A stretch of DNA of 64,000 nucleotides from Sphaerisporangium perillae (GTDB lineage: Bacteria > Actinomycetota > Actinomycetes > Streptosporangiales > Streptosporangiaceae): the NCBI RefSeq assembly GCF_023276435.1, contig NZ_JALLPO010000001.1:341601-405600 (forward strand). The letters are read 5' to 3'. A program made the position numbers and the translations under genes. The notes beneath the pieces were generated by a model that did not search any database, was not told where the DNA came from, and saw only the letters and a program-made list of their open reading frames with translations. The number at the start of each line of letters is the position of its first letter. Position 1 is the first letter of the stretch. Positions 33,902 to 42,584 of the stretch are shown one piece after another.

Positions 33902-34879
33902 ATGCGCCACCCCCGTCTCGTTTCCCTAGCGGCCGGACTGGCGGTTTTCCCATTGCTGCTCACCGGCTGCGGGGGCAGCAACTCCGGATCGGGCGGTACC
34001 ACCACCAAGCTGAGCATCTCCGCGACCGGCACCGACAGCCTGCCGTTCATGGCGATCCTCCAGGTGGGCATCGACAAGGGCTGGTTCAAGGAAGCCGGTC
34101 TGGACGTCGACCTCTACAACGGCGGTGGCGGCGGCAACACGCTGCGCGTGGTGACCACCGGCGACGCGGACATGGCCATCGCGGGCAACACGTCGGTGCT
34201 GCTGGCCGCCCGGCAGGGCGGGTCGAACCTGAAGATCGTCGCGCCGTGGTTCCAGGTCAACGACTTCTACTGGATCGCGCCGCCCGGCCGCTCGGCCACC
34301 GGCGCGAAACTCGGGTTCTCCTCGGCCGGTTCGTCCACCGAGTTGCTGGTCAAGGGCCTGGAGAAGAAGCTCGGCACGACGTCACAGGCTGTGGGCACCA
34401 TGGGCGACAACTGGACGGCGGCCAAGGCCGGCCAGGTCACCGCAGGCTGGGCGATGCACCCGTTCGTCACCGACAAGCAGGTCAAGGAAGGCGCCAAGGT
34501 CCTGGTCGCGGCCCGCGATCAGCTGGGTGACACACCCGCGGACCTGGTGGCGGTGAACACCGGCTACGCGGCCGACAACCCGGACAACATCAAGGCTTTC
34601 TTCACGGTGGCCGAACGCCTCAACAAGTGGGTCGTGGACAACACCGACGAGGCGGCCAAGACGCTGGCCCCGCTGGTGAAGGTGTCGCCGGAGGTCATGG
34701 CGCAGGCTCTGAAGGACACGCCGGAGCTGGCCAAAGCCTATTCGCTGAAAGTCGACGCCCAGGCGCTGAACAACCTGTCCACGCTGATGGTCGCCGCCGG
34801 TCAGCTCACCGAACCGGTCGACTGGGCCAAGACGATGGACCAGCAGTACCTGCCGGAGAACGCCCGCGCCGCCCTCTGA
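33902..34879 (+). CDS. ABC importer substrate-binding lipoprotein (NMT1/SsuA/TauA type)
   Basis: Extracytoplasmic binding protein of 325 residues. A lipoprotein signal peptide ends at the lipobox LLTGC (Cys23). The fold is that of the nitrate/sulfonate/taurine/thiamine-precursor group: SLPFMAILQVGIDKGWFKEAGLDVDLYN at the start of the mature protein and GDADMAIAGNTSVLLAARQG. This group binds small organic acids and aromatic carboxylates. It opens a seven-gene rightward operon with the transporter and the Mo hydroxylase, so it probably captures the pathway substrate. Confidence 0.88.
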   Translation: MRHPRLVSLAAGLAVFPLLLTGCGGSNSGSGGTTTKLSISATGTDSLPFMAILQVGIDKGWFKEAGLDVDLYNGGGGGNTLRVVTTGDADMAIAGNTSVLLAARQGGSNLKIVAPWFQVNDFYWIAPPGRSATGAKLGFSSAGSSTELLVKGLEKKLGTTSQAVGTMGDNWTAAKAGQVTAGWAMHPFVTDKQVKEGAKVLVAARDQLGDTPADLVAVNTGYAADNPDNIKAFFTVAERLNKWVVDNTDEAAKTLAPLVKVSPEVMAQALKDTPELAKAYSLKVDAQALNNLSTLMVAAGQLTEPVDWAKTMDQQYLPENARAAL

Positions 34880-34899
34880 CGAGAAGACAAGGGGTTCTC

Positions 34900-35688
34900 A
34901 TGCAAGGTATCCACCTCAACGACGTACACGTCCACTTCGACCATCCCAGTGGCATCACCATCGCGGTGGACGGTGTCACCCAGCAGGTGCCGCCCCGCAG
35001 CTTCGTGTCCATCGTCGGTCCCAGCGGCTGCGGGAAGTCCACACTGCTCGCGGTGATCGCCGGCCTGCAGCCGGCCACCTCCGGCAGCGTGGACGTCAAC
35101 GGGCGGCGCGTTACCGGGCCGGACCGTGACATCGGCGTGGTGTTCCAAGAGGACTCCACGCTGCCGTGGCGAAACGTCAGGGAGAACGTCGAGTTCGCCA
35201 TGCAGATGGCAGGCGTGTCCAAAGGTGAGCGTGCGGCCAAGGCGGCTGCGGCCATCGAACTCGTCGGACTGAAAGGGTTCGAGCACTCCTACCCGGCGAC
35301 GTTGTCCGGCGGCATGCGCCAGCGTGTGGCGCTCGCCCGTACCCTCGCGCTGCAGCCCGGGGTGGTGCTGATGGACGAGCCGTTCGCCGCGCTGGACCAG
35401 CAGACCCGGATCTTCCTGGGCGCCGAGGTGCGCCGGATCTGGGAGCAGACACATCAGACAGTCCTGTTCGTCACCCACGACATCTCCGAGGCGATTCTGC
35501 TCAGCCAGCAGATCTGGGTGATGTCCTACCGGCCGGGCCACGTCATCGACGTGATCGACATCGACCTGCCGGACGAGCGCGACGCCTCGATCGTGTCCTC
35601 CCCGCGGTTCAACGAACTGCACAACCGGGTCTGGGCCTCGCTGCAGAAGGAATCCATGCGCGGGTTCCAGGACGTGGAGACGGCGTGA
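34900..35688 (+). CDS. ABC importer ATPase (SsuB/TauB type)
   Basis: Nucleotide-binding subunit of 262 residues: Walker A IVGPSGCGKSTLLAVIAGL, Q-loop GVVFQEDSTLPWRNV, signature LSGGMRQRVALARTLA, Walker B VVLMDEPFAALDQQTR and switch His in LFVTHDISEA. Its stop overlaps the next permease start by one base. Confidence 0.92.
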   Translation: MQGIHLNDVHVHFDHPSGITIAVDGVTQQVPPRSFVSIVGPSGCGKSTLLAVIAGLQPATSGSVDVNGRRVTGPDRDIGVVFQEDSTLPWRNVRENVEFAMQMAGVSKGERAAKAAAAIELVGLKGFEHSYPATLSGGMRQRVALARTLALQPGVVLMDEPFAALDQQTRIFLGAEVRRIWEQTHQTVLFVTHDISEAILLSQQIWVMSYRPGHVIDVIDIDLPDERDASIVSSPRFNELHNRVWASLQKESMRGFQDVETA

Positions 35689-36518
35689 TGGCGGTGCGGA
35701 TCGAGCCAAGGCAGGAGGTGCCTGCCAAGCACCTGACCCGGCCGCGGCGTGCTCGATGGCGTCCCTCCCAGGGTGTTCGCAGTGCGGCGGCGAGTGCGGT
35801 GCTGCTCGCCGTGCTGTTCGTACTTGTCCAAATCGGTGTGGCGACCGGCGCACTGAGGCAGACGGGCCTGCCGGTGCCGACCGACGTGGTCGGCAGCACC
35901 CTTGGGTTGCTGGGCACCGGCGCGTTCTGGAGCGACTTCGGCCGGACCTGCCTGGAGATCGGGGCGTCCATTGCGGCCGGTTGTGCCCTCGGTTTCGGCG
36001 CGGGCATCGTGTTCTGGAAACTTCCGTTGCTGGGCCGGGTGTTCGAGCCGTATCTGGTGTCGTTCTACGCCGTGCCGCTGGTGTTGTTCTACCCGATGAT
36101 GATCGTTCTGGTCGGCATCAACGCCGGGTCGATCATCATCCTGTCGTCGGTCATGGCGGCTATTCCGCTGGCGCTCAACACCCGCACCGGCCTGCAGGGC
36201 ATCCGGCCGGTACACCTCAAACTGGCCAGGACGCTGCAGTGCAACGCCAGGCAGACGCTGTTCAGCATCGCCATCCCGGCGGCGGCGCCGATGATTGTGG
36301 CCGGGATGCGGATGGCTGTGGTGTACGCGTTGATCGGGTCGATCGCGATGGAGTTCACCACCGCGCAGAACGGCTTGGGCTACCGCATCCGGTACCTGTA
36401 CGAGACTTTCGACAACAAGACCATGTTCGCCTACATCCTCGTCGTGCTGATCCTGTCGGTCGTGCTGACCGTCCTGATGGCGCTGGTCGAGCGAGTGCTG
36501 CTGAGGGGGCGTCGATGA
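35688..36518 (+). CDS. ABC importer permease 1
   Basis: Membrane permease of 276 residues (SsuC/TauC type) with about six segments. The cytoplasmic coupling loop reads TGLQGIRPVHLKLARTLQCNARQTLFSIAIPAAAP (EAA-like; only the key parts quoted: LKLARTLQCNARQTL). The N-terminus has an extra basic stretch of ~35 residues. It overlaps permease 2 by four bases (ATGA). Two different permease genes imply a heterodimeric channel, while most relatives use a homodimer. Confidence 0.88.
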   Translation: MAVRIEPRQEVPAKHLTRPRRARWRPSQGVRSAAASAVLLAVLFVLVQIGVATGALRQTGLPVPTDVVGSTLGLLGTGAFWSDFGRTCLEIGASIAAGCALGFGAGIVFWKLPLLGRVFEPYLVSFYAVPLVLFYPMMIVLVGINAGSIIILSSVMAAIPLALNTRTGLQGIRPVHLKLARTLQCNARQTLFSIAIPAAAPMIVAGMRMAVVYALIGSIAMEFTTAQNGLGYRIRYLYETFDNKTMFAYILVVLILSVVLTVLMALVERVLLRGRR

Positions 36519-37255
36519 CCAGGCTCACCAAGCTTCGTGAGTCACAATTCGCCGGCGCCGCGGTTGTGGCCTTGGTGGCGTCGGCGATCTGGCAGGTCTC
36601 GTCAGGCCTCAGCTTCGTCATCCCGTCGCCTGCGGCCACGGCGGAGGCGTTCGTGCAGAACTTCGCCGACCCTAGGTACCTGAGTGACATAGGGGAGACG
36701 GCGCAGGCAGTCGCGCAGGCGTTCGTCATCGGAACCGTGCTCGGTGGTGCGATCGGACTGCTGCTCGGGTTGTCGGCCGCGGCCCGCACCTGGCTGGAGC
36801 CACTGCTGATCGCCTTCAACGGCGTGCCGAAGATCGTGCTGTACCCGGTGCTGCTGCCCATTTTCAGCCTGGGCGGCTCCAAGATCGTGATGGGCGTGCT
36901 CTTCGCGCTGTTCCCGGTGCTGATCAACGTCGCGGTGGGCGTGCGCACTATCCCGCCGGTGTACTGGAAGCTCGGCCGGACCGTGCAGGCCTCCAAATGG
37001 CAACTGTTCGTGCACATCCTGCTGCCGGCGATCCGGCTTCCGCTGCTGACCGGTGTCCGGCTCGCGATCAGCCTGGCGGTGGTGGGCGTGGTGCTTTCGG
37101 AGTTCTTCGCCACCCGCTTCGGGCTGGGCCGTGTGGTGCTGCAGGCCTACAGCCACGGTGAATACGCGCAGATGGTCAGCACGATCTTGCTGCTGATCCT
37201 GGTCGCCTTCACGATGTCGGTGCTGCTGTGGCGGCTGGAACGGCGCGTCCGGTGA
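36515..37255 (+). CDS. ABC importer permease 2
   Basis: Second permease of 246 residues with the same topology; the coupling loop contains YWKLGRTVQASKWQLFVHIL. Sequence is clearly different from permease 1, so this is not a recent duplication. GTGA overlap with the hydroxylase large-subunit gene ties transport and first catabolic step to one mRNA. Confidence 0.88.
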   Translation: MTRLTKLRESQFAGAAVVALVASAIWQVSSGLSFVIPSPAATAEAFVQNFADPRYLSDIGETAQAVAQAFVIGTVLGGAIGLLLGLSAAARTWLEPLLIAFNGVPKIVLYPVLLPIFSLGGSKIVMGVLFALFPVLINVAVGVRTIPPVYWKLGRTVQASKWQLFVHILLPAIRLPLLTGVRLAISLAVVGVVLSEFFATRFGLGRVVLQAYSHGEYAQMVSTILLLILVAFTMSVLLWRLERRVR

Positions 37256-39552
37256 CTCTCATCGGCACGTCCGTGCCGCGCAGGGAGGACGAGCGTCTCC
37301 TTGCCGGCAAAGGGTCGTTTCTCGCTGACCAGGCGCAGGGCGCATATCACGTAATGTTCGTCCGTTCGGACATCGCCCACGGCGAACTGCGGCATATCGA
37401 CGTCTCCGCCGCGCAGGACATGCCGGGTGTCGTCGGTGTCTTCACCGCCGACCAACTCGGCTTGCGTGACAATTACATCGCGCCGTTGCACGAGCCCCAT
37501 CCGGAGTTCGTCGCGGCCACTGCTTTCGCCATGGCTGATCAACGGCTGGCGCTCATGGCCGACCGGCGTGTGCACTATGTCGGTCAGATCGTGGCGGCCG
37601 TCGTTGCTTCGGACCGGTATCTCGCCGAGGACGCGGCGGAACTCGTGAACGTCGGTTACGCCGCGTTGCCGGTCGTTGTCGAGATGGAAGACGCGCTCGA
37701 CGCCGACGCGCCCGTGCTGCACGAACAGCTTTCCAGCAACGAAGCCGCTTCGCTGTCCTATACCTTCGGCGACCCGGATTCGGCTCGCGCCCAAGCCGCG
37801 GTGACCGTGGCCGAGACGTACCGGATCGGTCGGCATGGCGCTGTGCCGTTGGAATGCCGCGGGGTGCTCACCCGGATCGACCATCGCACGGGCGAGGTGG
37901 ACGTGTGGACCTCCACCCAGATCCCGCACATGGTCCGGCGCGGGATCTGTGCCGCCACCGGATGGACGACGGACGCGGTACGGGTGCATGTCCCTGACGT
38001 CGGCGGCGGCTTCGGCACCAAGGCCAACGTGTACCCCGAGGAAGTCCTGGTGCCGCTGCTGGCGCGGCTGACCGGCCGGGACGTGGTGTGGGTCGAGGAC
38101 CGCCATGAACACCTGACCGCCGCCGCCCAAGGGCGGGACCAGGTCCACCGCTGCGTGCTGTCGGTGGACGCCGACGGCCGGATCCTCGCGCTGGAGGACG
38201 ACTTTCTGGTCAACATCGGCGCGGGCAGCCTGTGGGTCGCCGGGATCATCGCGAACACCGCGATCCACATCCTCGGGCCGTACCGCGTGCCCGCCGCGCG
38301 GGTCAGCGGGAAAGGGATCTTCACCAACAAGGCGATCGTCGCGCAGTACCGCGGTGCCGGCCGGCCCGAAGCGTCGTTCGTGCTTGAACGCAGCCTCGAT
38401 GCCGCGGCGCGCCGGCTGGGGCTCACGAACGTCGAGATCCGGCGGCGGAACCTGTTGACCGCGCAGGACATGCCGTATCCGCAGCCGTTGCCGTACCGGG
38501 ACGGGGTGCCGATCGTCTACGACGGCGGCGACTACCGGGCGTGCCTGGACGCCGCCTTGGAACTGTTGCCCACCAGCGTGGTGGCGCAGGAACAAGCCGC
38601 GCATCCGGAGCTGCTGATCGGCCACGGCGTCGGCTGCTACTTGGAGGCGACCGGGCGCGGTCCTTATGAGGCCGCGAAGATCAGCGTCACGCCGCAAGGC
38701 CGGATCGAGGTGATGACGGGCGCGGCATCGGCCGGACAAGGCCATGAGACCAGCTTCGCGCAGGTCGCCGCACAAAGCCTCGGCCTGCCCATGGAGGCGG
38801 TCCGGGTGTTGCCCACCGACACCGGATCACTCGCGCACGGAATCGGGAGCTTCGGCAGCCGATCCGCCGTGCTGGCAGGCAATGCGATCGCTCAGACGGC
38901 CGCGCTGCTCGTGGACAACGGCAGGCGCCGGTTCGCCCAAGCGACCGGCGCGGATCTGGCCGAGGTCGGCTACCGCGAAGGGATCTTCCAAGCGCCTGGC
39001 CGTGATCCGGTCGGCTGGCGCGAACTCGCGCAGCTCGGTGCGCCAGGAAAAGCGCTGGAAGGCGAGCCGCCGCTGTACGCGGCGAGCATGTACCGCTGCG
39101 ACACGGTGACGTGGACCATGGGCGCCCACGCCACTGTGGTCGGTGTGCATCCGGGGACGGGGATCGTGCGGGTGCTGCGTTATGCGGTGGCCCACGAAGG
39201 GGGAGTCGAGATCAACCCGCTCGTCGTGGAAGGCCAAGTGCTCGGCGGTGTGGCACAGGGAGTCGGAGGGACGTTGTACGAGGAGTTCCGCTATGGGGCC
39301 GATGGCAGCCCGCGGTCGACGACGTTCGCCGAATACGGTCTGCCGGGCTCAAACGAGGTTCCGGAGGTGCTGATCCGGCATCTCGGCGTGCCCACGGACA
39401 ATCCGCTTGGGGTGCGCGGCGCGGGGGAAAGCGGCACCATCGCGGTCGCCGCGGCTGTGGCCGCCGCGATCGACGCGGCGACCGGCTGCACGCACGTCAC
39501 CGCGACCCCCATCGCCCCTCGAACAATCAAGACCGCCCTTGAGGCCACATGA
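37252..39552 (+). CDS. Molybdenum hydroxylase large subunit (xanthine dehydrogenase/CoxL family)
   Basis: Molybdopterin-cytosine-dinucleotide subunit of 766 residues. Mo-cofactor contacts are visible in VGGGFGTKANVYPEE, AQYRGAGRPEASFVLER and the active-site GAGESGTIAVAAAVA with its catalytic Glu. The true carbon monoxide dehydrogenase signature AYXCSFR is absent (AQYRGAGR instead), so this is a hydroxylase of the form II / heterocycle type. Family members hydroxylate C-N ring carbons with water as oxygen source, for example nicotinate, quinoline and picolinate dehydrogenases. The order L-M-S with ATGA couplings makes one complex. Confidence 0.9.
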   Translation: MTLIGTSVPRREDERLLAGKGSFLADQAQGAYHVMFVRSDIAHGELRHIDVSAAQDMPGVVGVFTADQLGLRDNYIAPLHEPHPEFVAATAFAMADQRLALMADRRVHYVGQIVAAVVASDRYLAEDAAELVNVGYAALPVVVEMEDALDADAPVLHEQLSSNEAASLSYTFGDPDSARAQAAVTVAETYRIGRHGAVPLECRGVLTRIDHRTGEVDVWTSTQIPHMVRRGICAATGWTTDAVRVHVPDVGGGFGTKANVYPEEVLVPLLARLTGRDVVWVEDRHEHLTAAAQGRDQVHRCVLSVDADGRILALEDDFLVNIGAGSLWVAGIIANTAIHILGPYRVPAARVSGKGIFTNKAIVAQYRGAGRPEASFVLERSLDAAARRLGLTNVEIRRRNLLTAQDMPYPQPLPYRDGVPIVYDGGDYRACLDAALELLPTSVVAQEQAAHPELLIGHGVGCYLEATGRGPYEAAKISVTPQGRIEVMTGAASAGQGHETSFAQVAAQSLGLPMEAVRVLPTDTGSLAHGIGSFGSRSAVLAGNAIAQTAALLVDNGRRRFAQATGADLAEVGYREGIFQAPGRDPVGWRELAQLGAPGKALEGEPPLYAASMYRCDTVTWTMGAHATVVGVHPGTGIVRVLRYAVAHEGGVEINPLVVEGQVLGGVAQGVGGTLYEEFRYGADGSPRSTTFAEYGLPGSNEVPEVLIRHLGVPTDNPLGVRGAGESGTIAVAAAVAAAIDAATGCTHVTATPIAPRTIKTALEAT

Positions 39553-40412
39553 AGCCCGCAGCAGTCGACTACGTCCGCGCGGAGTCCGTCGCGCAGGTTC
39601 TGGACCTGCTCGCGGACGCCGAGGACGCCCGGGTTATCGCCGGTGGGCAGAGCCTGATCACGATGATGAACCTGCGCCTGGCCAGGCCACGTCTGCTGGT
39701 GGACATCATGGGCCTGGCCGAGCTCGCGCGCACGTTCGACGATGGCGACTCGATGATCCTCGGCGCGCTCGTCCGGCACCGGACGTTGGAGACGGATCCG
39801 TTGCTCACGCATCGCCTCCCGCTCGCCGCCGATGCCGTACGGCACACCGGGCACGTGGCCATCCGCAACCGGGGGACGCTCGGCGGAGCCCTCGCCTACG
39901 CCGACCCGTCGGGGGAGCTCCCGCTCGTCGCACTTGTCAGCGACGCGACCATCCATCTGGAATCCCGTGACCGCGGCCGTCGCGAGGTGCGTGCCGAGGA
40001 CTTCTTCCTGTCGTACTACACAGCCGACGTCGAAGCCGACGAGCTGCTCACCTGGATACGCATGCCGGTCCAACCCCCCGGTCACGGCTGGGGATTCACC
40101 GAACACGCCCAGCGGCACGGGGAATACGGCATCGCCGGGGCCGGCGCGTTGGTCACCACCGACGAGCAGGGCAGAGTCACCAGTGTCCGTGCGGGTCTTC
40201 TGCACGCCGCGGACCGCCCCTTGCTGGTCAGCGTGGAAGCGGATGTCGTCGGCGAGTCACCCTCGCCCGAGGCATGGTCCCGGATCGCTCGCTCCTGGGT
40301 GCGCGCGGCAGAACCGGTCGAGGACCCCGACTACGTGCGCGCCGTCGCCGCGGACGCGCTCAGCACCAGTCTCATCCTGGCCCACGGCCGTGCTCGGGAG
40401 GAACGACAATGA
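39549..40412 (+). CDS. Molybdenum hydroxylase FAD subunit (CoxM family)
   Basis: FAD-binding medium subunit of 287 residues. RVIAGGQSLITMMNLRLARP and AIRNRGTLGGALAYADPSGELP are the two flavin-contact motifs. It passes electrons from the iron-sulfur subunit to an acceptor, possibly a membrane quinone with help of the CoxG-like protein. Confidence 0.92.
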   Translation: MKPAAVDYVRAESVAQVLDLLADAEDARVIAGGQSLITMMNLRLARPRLLVDIMGLAELARTFDDGDSMILGALVRHRTLETDPLLTHRLPLAADAVRHTGHVAIRNRGTLGGALAYADPSGELPLVALVSDATIHLESRDRGRREVRAEDFFLSYYTADVEADELLTWIRMPVQPPGHGWGFTEHAQRHGEYGIAGAGALVTTDEQGRVTSVRAGLLHAADRPLLVSVEADVVGESPSPEAWSRIARSWVRAAEPVEDPDYVRAVAADALSTSLILAHGRAREERQ

Positions 40413-40894
40413 CCGACCATGTCATCCGCTTAGCTGTCAACGACAAGCAGATCGAGGCGACCGTGCCCGCCCGCCTGACGCTGGCGGACTTCCTACGCGA
40501 TCGCCTCGGCCTGACCGGCACCCACCTCGGTTGCGAACATGGCGTGTGCGGGGCCTGCACAGTCCTGGTGGACGAACGAAGCGTGCGCGCCTGCATAACC
40601 CTGGCCGTGCAAGTCGACGGCTGTTCGATCACGACGGTCGAAGGCCTGACCGGGCCACTCGCCGACCGGTTGCGTGCCGCGTTCAGCCGCCGCCACGGCC
40701 TGCAATGCGGCTTCTGCACGCCGGGTTTCCTCGTCACGGCAACGGAGATGATCCAGAACGACTCCCGCCCGAAGCCGTTGACCGCCGACTACGTCCGGGA
40801 AACCCTGTCGGGCAACACATGCCGGTGCACCGGATACCAAGGCATCGTCCAGGCAGTGCTGGACGCCGAGGCGCACGACCACATCACCGGTTGA
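40409..40894 (+). CDS. Molybdenum hydroxylase [2Fe-2S] subunit (CoxS family)
   Basis: Iron-sulfur subunit of 161 residues with both clusters: plant-type GCEHGVCGACTVLVD plus a later Cys, and the alpha-helical CGFCTPGFLVTA with CRCTGYQGIVQA. Last gene of the importer/hydroxylase operon. No Mo-cofactor maturation gene (XdhC/MocA-like) is in the window. Confidence 0.93.
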   Translation: MTDHVIRLAVNDKQIEATVPARLTLADFLRDRLGLTGTHLGCEHGVCGACTVLVDERSVRACITLAVQVDGCSITTVEGLTGPLADRLRAAFSRRHGLQCGFCTPGFLVTATEMIQNDSRPKPLTADYVRETLSGNTCRCTGYQGIVQAVLDAEAHDHITG

Positions 40895-41015
40895 ATCAGC
40901 CACCCGGACACCAGGTGTTCCCGGCCGCCGTCACCGACGTCCTGTTAGCCCGCTCGGAGATGAGCCGCGTGGTCACGGGCAAAGTTGGCGAACGACCTGG
41001 CCTGGCGGCCCATCA

Positions 41016-41444
41016 CTACTGGATGGCCCGCTCGGTGCCGGGGTGATCGGCGTCCCAGCTGCTGCGGGCGGCGGCAATGGCGTTCTTGTTGTCACGGGAC
41101 CAGTCGGCCAGGCCGAAGATGGCGCCGGCGAGGCTGCGTCCCATCTCCGTGAGGCGATAGTCCACCTGCGGTGGGATGGTCGGATAGGCGTTCCGTTCGA
41201 CGAGCCCGTCCCGGCAGAGGCGCTTCGTGGTCAGCGTCAGCATCCGCTGTGAGATCCCCGGAATCGCTCGCTCCAACTCGCGGAACCGGCGTGTGCCCTT
41301 CGACAGTTCCACGATCACCAGCACGGTCCACCGGTCGCCGAGCCGGTCGAGCACGTCTCGGATACCGCAGTCGTCACCGCCACACGGCCCTGCGGGAATA
41401 GGCCCGCTGACCTGGGAAGTTACGGGCGTGTTCGTGACTGACAC
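41016..41444 (-). CDS. HxlR-family regulator, QorR-like
   Basis: Winged-helix regulator of 142 residues: CGIRDVLDRLGDRWTVLVIVEL and RFRELERAIPGISQRMLTLTTKRL. Two cysteines just before the DNA-binding domain (Cys21, Cys26) recall thiol-based sensors such as corynebacterial QorR. It is divergent from an NAD(P)-binding oxidoreductase gene, the same arrangement as qorR-qorB-type pairs that answer quinone or disulfide stress. The trailing 120 bases to the hydroxylase operon contain no gene. Confidence 0.88.
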   Translation of the reverse strand: MSVTNTPVTSQVSGPIPAGPCGGDDCGIRDVLDRLGDRWTVLVIVELSKGTRRFRELERAIPGISQRMLTLTTKRLCRDGLVERNAYPTIPPQVDYRLTEMGRSLAGAIFGLADWSRDNKNAIAAARSSWDADHPGTERAIQ

Positions 41445-41526
41445 GAGAGTGCCTCCTTACGGCCCCGCCGACTTGCGGGGATGCTCGGCCTTGTTTCCAA
41501 ATCAAATCAACGCAAGGAACATCCCG

Positions 41527-42441
41527 ATGATTCTCGTTACCGGTGTTACCGGAGCGCTCGGCGGCCTGGTTCTCGGAGGCCTGTCCGCGGTCGACGGCCT
41601 GGAGGTGGTGGCGGGCACCCGCTCCGGCGACGGAACGACCGCGCGGCGGATCGACTTCGACGACCCGGCGACCCTGGCCGAGGGTTTCAAAGGCGTCGAT
41701 GTGCTGGTGTTCATCTCGGCCGGGTACGCCGAGGACGACGTGGTGCTCGCTCGCCACGGGGCCGTGACCGACGCGGCCACCGCAGCGGGTGTTCGGCATG
41801 TGATCTACACCAGCCTGGCAGGCTCGGGTGATCTGATGAGCATCGCGCTCCCGCACCGCTGGACAGAGGCCCGCCTGGCCGCCGCCCCGTTCGACGTGAC
41901 CATCCTGCGCAATGGACTGTACAGCGAGATACCGGCCGGTTTCGCCATGGTGGGAGCCGAATCAGCCGCCGCCACCGGTGTCTTCGCGGCCCCCCTCGGC
42001 GATGGCAGGATGTCGGTCGTGGCCAAGGAGGACCTCGCGGACGTGGCCGTACGCGTGGCGGCCGAGACCCAGCGTGACCTCGAAGCAGACGGCCGCAGCC
42101 GCCACGCGCACAAGACCTACGAACTCGAGGGCGTCACCGCGATCAGCGGGCACGACCTCGCCGAGGTGCTCACCAGAGCACTCGGCCGCACCGTCGAATA
42201 CCAGACCGTCTCCCTCTACGACACACGCGAGGCACTGGCGGGCATCGGCATGGAGTCCTACCAGGTCACCCACGCGATCTCGATGTTCTCCAACGCCAAC
42301 GCCGGTCTTCTCGAAGCCCACGACACCGACCTGACCACTCTCCTGCCGACCGAGCCCCGGCCCGTCCACGACCCCATCGTCAAGGCCGTTGAGGCTGCCG
42401 CGATGGCTACCGGGAGGGCCCCTGCGACCAAAGGTCGCTAG
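41527..42441 (+). CDS. NmrA/QorB-like NAD(P)-binding oxidoreductase
   Basis: Atypical short-chain dehydrogenase of 304 residues with MILVTGVTGALGGLVLGGL as dinucleotide site and HVIYTSLAGSGDLMSIALPHRWTEARL, like quinone oxidoreductase 2 (QorB/YtfG) and azoreductase-type proteins. Probably reduces quinones or related electrophiles. Likely target of the divergent HxlR regulator. Confidence 0.85.
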   Translation: MILVTGVTGALGGLVLGGLSAVDGLEVVAGTRSGDGTTARRIDFDDPATLAEGFKGVDVLVFISAGYAEDDVVLARHGAVTDAATAAGVRHVIYTSLAGSGDLMSIALPHRWTEARLAAAPFDVTILRNGLYSEIPAGFAMVGAESAAATGVFAAPLGDGRMSVVAKEDLADVAVRVAAETQRDLEADGRSRHAHKTYELEGVTAISGHDLAEVLTRALGRTVEYQTVSLYDTREALAGIGMESYQVTHAISMFSNANAGLLEAHDTDLTTLLPTEPRPVHDPIVKAVEAAAMATGRAPATKGR

Positions 42442-42528
42442 TGCGGTCTGGTCGCGGTGAGGGCCTGCGGGAGATGGCGGATCGGAGCGCTGGGTGGCCC
42501 GGGTGGGGATGCCTCAACGCACGTAGTG

Positions 42529-42560
42529 ACGGGGGCCATCCCTGTGGGATGGGCCCCCGT
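42529..42560. terminator. Bidirectional hairpin terminator
   Basis: ACGGGGGCC-ATCCC pairs with GGGATGGGCCCCCGT across a TGT loop with one bulged base. It lies between the convergent NmrA-like and antiporter genes. Confidence 0.7.
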
Positions 42561-42584
42561 ACTCAGTGGGTGAGGCGTGGAGGG

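Noticed and set aside
37252-40894. Carbon monoxide dehydrogenase
   Set aside because: Gene order and families fit, but the large subunit lacks the AYXCSFR active-site loop of true CO dehydrogenases.
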